Shown: positions 6,116 to 6,566 of the stretch, one piece after another
Numbering within the stretch: position 1 is the stretch's first letter
Layout of the letters: every line of letters starts with the position of its first letter
NCBI GenBank assembly: GCA_964636325.1
Contig: CAZWRV010000164.1
Span: 1 to 6,566 of the forward strand
Reading direction: 5' to 3'
DNA length: 6,566 nt
Origin: CAZWRV01 sp964636325
GTDB taxonomy: Bacteria; Verrucomicrobiota; Lentisphaeria; Victivallales; GWF2-50-93
The notes under the pieces: generated by a model
Database searches by the model: none
Seen by the model: the letters and a program-made list of their open reading frames with translations, nothing else
What the model was told of the DNA's origin: nothing
Program-made: the position numbers and the translations under genes

Positions 6116-6272
6116 CTAGTACTCGCCAATCCGGATATTTTCGTCCCCAGGAATCGAGTTTCACGAGGAGCTTACGCATCCTGATAGCGCAAGGTCATGA
6201 TCTTTAAGATTTCCATTTCACAGATGTAAGACAAATTATAACTCAAGCAATCCCGAGCTTTTGCGAGGGCGT

Positions 6273-6325
6273 AAGTTTCAGAGGAGTGGCCATCTGGCGG
6301 CGCCAGTTTTGTCGGCGAGAAACTT
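6273..6325. repeat. Type-1 module A: AAGTTTC ... variable stem ... GAAACTT
   Basis: Ends AAGTTTC (6273-6279) and GAAACTT (6319-6325) form a 7-bp inverted repeat. The left flank AGAGGAGTGGCCAT leads to the central stem CTGGCG / CGCCAG (6294-6299 / 6301-6306), then TTTTGTCGGCGA. Length 53 nt. It is homologous to 6388-6442. Confidence 0.75.
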
Positions 6326-6332
6326 GAAGTAG

Positions 6333-6376
6333 CGCAGGTATTCCTACCTGCGATTCCGCAGACAGGAATGTCTGCG
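6333..6376. repeat. Double hairpin with complementary loops between modules A and C
   Basis: Hairpin 1 is CGCAGGTA-TTCC-TACCTGCG (6333-6352). Hairpin 2 is CGCAGACA-GGAA-TGTCTGCG (6357-6376). Each has a perfect 8-bp stem. The loops TTCC and GGAA are complementary, as are the wider ATTCCT / AGGAAT. The pair is flanked by GAAACTT (6319-6325) and AAGTTTC (6388-6394), the same framing as the element at 602-714. Confidence 0.75.
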
Positions 6377-6387
6377 TTACTCGAGGC

Positions 6388-6442
6388 AAGTTTCAGAGGA
6401 GTGGCCATCTGCGAGATTCGCAGTTCTGTCGTTCAGAAACTC
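6388..6442. repeat. Type-1 module C: same flank as module A, different central stem
   Basis: AAGTTTCAGAGGAGTGGCCA and the next T are identical to module A. The central stem is CTGCGA / TCGCAG (6409-6414 / 6418-6423) with loop gat. Then come TTCTGTCGTTCA and GAAACT (6436-6441). Relative to module A the stem bases changed on both sides so that pairing is kept. Confidence 0.75.
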
Positions 6443-6445
6443 GAT

Positions 6446-6493
6446 GGAGGGCGAAGCCGTGCTGAGCCGCGGTTGAGCTCGGCTCAACCCTCC
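6446..6493. repeat. Nested hairpin between modules C and D
   Basis: GGTTGAGC (6471-6478) and GCTCAACC (6482-6489) form a perfect 8-bp stem around TCG. GGAGGG (6446-6451) and CCCTCC (6488-6493) form an overlapping outer stem. The region is bracketed by GAAACTCGA (6436-6444) and its exact reverse complement TCGAGTTTC (6523-6531). Confidence 0.55.
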
Positions 6494-6499
6494 GGAAGA

Positions 6500-6520
6500 C
6501 GACAAAGTAAGCGACAAAGT
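6500..6520. repeat. Short direct repeat CGACAAAGT, two copies
   Basis: CGACAAAGT occurs at 6500-6508 and 6512-6520, a period of 12 nt, just left of module D. It may be chance or a duplication made by insertion of the module. Confidence 0.4.
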
Positions 6521-6525
6521 TCTCG

Positions 6526-6566
6526 AGTTTCAGTAGAGTGCCGCTCTGGCGAGGAAATCCGCCAGT
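6526..6566. repeat. Type-1 module D, cut by the window edge
   Basis: AGTTTCAGTAGAGTGCCGCT matches the module A and C flank at 15 of 20 positions. The stem CTGGCG / CGCCAG (6546-6551 / 6560-6565) has an 8-nt loop, against 1 nt in A and 3 nt in C. The expected right end GAAACT lies beyond the window. Confidence 0.65.

Larger units (their letters stand above)
6079..6566. other. Gene-free repeat array to the window end
   Basis: It contains a dispersed hairpin repeat (6088-6115), a 160-nt stretch with no structure I can name (6116-6272, with a stray AGTTTCA at 6157-6163), then alternating structured modules (6273-6325, 6333-6376, 6388-6442, 6446-6493, 6526-6566) and a small direct repeat (6500-6520). 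The 78-codon - strand frame (6172-6408) translates straight through the repeats and is not credited. There is no clear terminator with a T-run for the phosphatase gene. Confidence 0.7.

Noticed and set aside
6172..6408. 78-codon - strand frame ending MEILKIMTLRYQDA
   Set aside because: Most of it translates through repeat modules A and B and their hairpins. Only the last 14 codons look protein-like, too little to support a gene; it may be a scrap of something older.
6273..6566. CRISPR array
   Set aside because: Repeats are spaced 115 and about 138 nt apart, the intervening segments are hairpins rather than unique spacers, and no cas gene is visible.

Overview
The window is GC-rich bacterial chromosome holding three intact genes on the + strand, one decayed insertion-sequence transposase, and three gene-poor stretches dense in inverted repeats. 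The LpxH-type phosphatase suggests a lipid A-making (Gram-negative) bacterium. Cytoplasmic glycan hydrolases together with many dispersed hairpin repeats and an IS4-type relic would fit the Verrucomicrobiota/Lentisphaerota/Kiritimatiellota group. That placement is inference; no ribosomal or other marker gene is present.

Layout. Bases 1-375 are the middle of an IS4-family transposase, open at the left edge and broken off just after its second catalytic Asp. Bases 376-865 hold a possible tiny membrane peptide on the - strand, a 113-nt structured repeat (602-714) and the leader of the next gene. Bases 866-3946 encode a GH38 alpha-mannosidase of the MAN2C1/cytosolic type with all key residues. 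After a 99-nt gap with a hairpin, 4046-5029 encodes a GH5-like glycoside hydrolase. Neither enzyme has a signal peptide, so they probably act together on imported mannose-containing oligosaccharides. Bases 5030-5331 carry a cloverleaf-like element (17-bp perfect inverted ends, 5092-5213), inverted sets of heptamer repeats and a TATAAT box. Bases 5332-6078 encode an LpxH-like metallophosphoesterase. Bases 6079-6566 hold no credible gene but contain a modular array of structured repeats that runs off the right edge.

The most unusual content is non-coding. Short AAGTTTC / GAAACTT ends recur and delimit two kinds of module. One kind (6273-6325, 6388-6442, 6526-end) has a constant left flank followed by a central stem whose sequence changes while its pairing is kept. 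The other kind (602-714, and 6319-6394) holds pairs of hairpins whose loops are complementary to each other and whose stems are each perfect although the two hairpins have diverged. This suggests a family of mobile or RNA-structured repeats under selection for folding. Its function cannot be told from this window.
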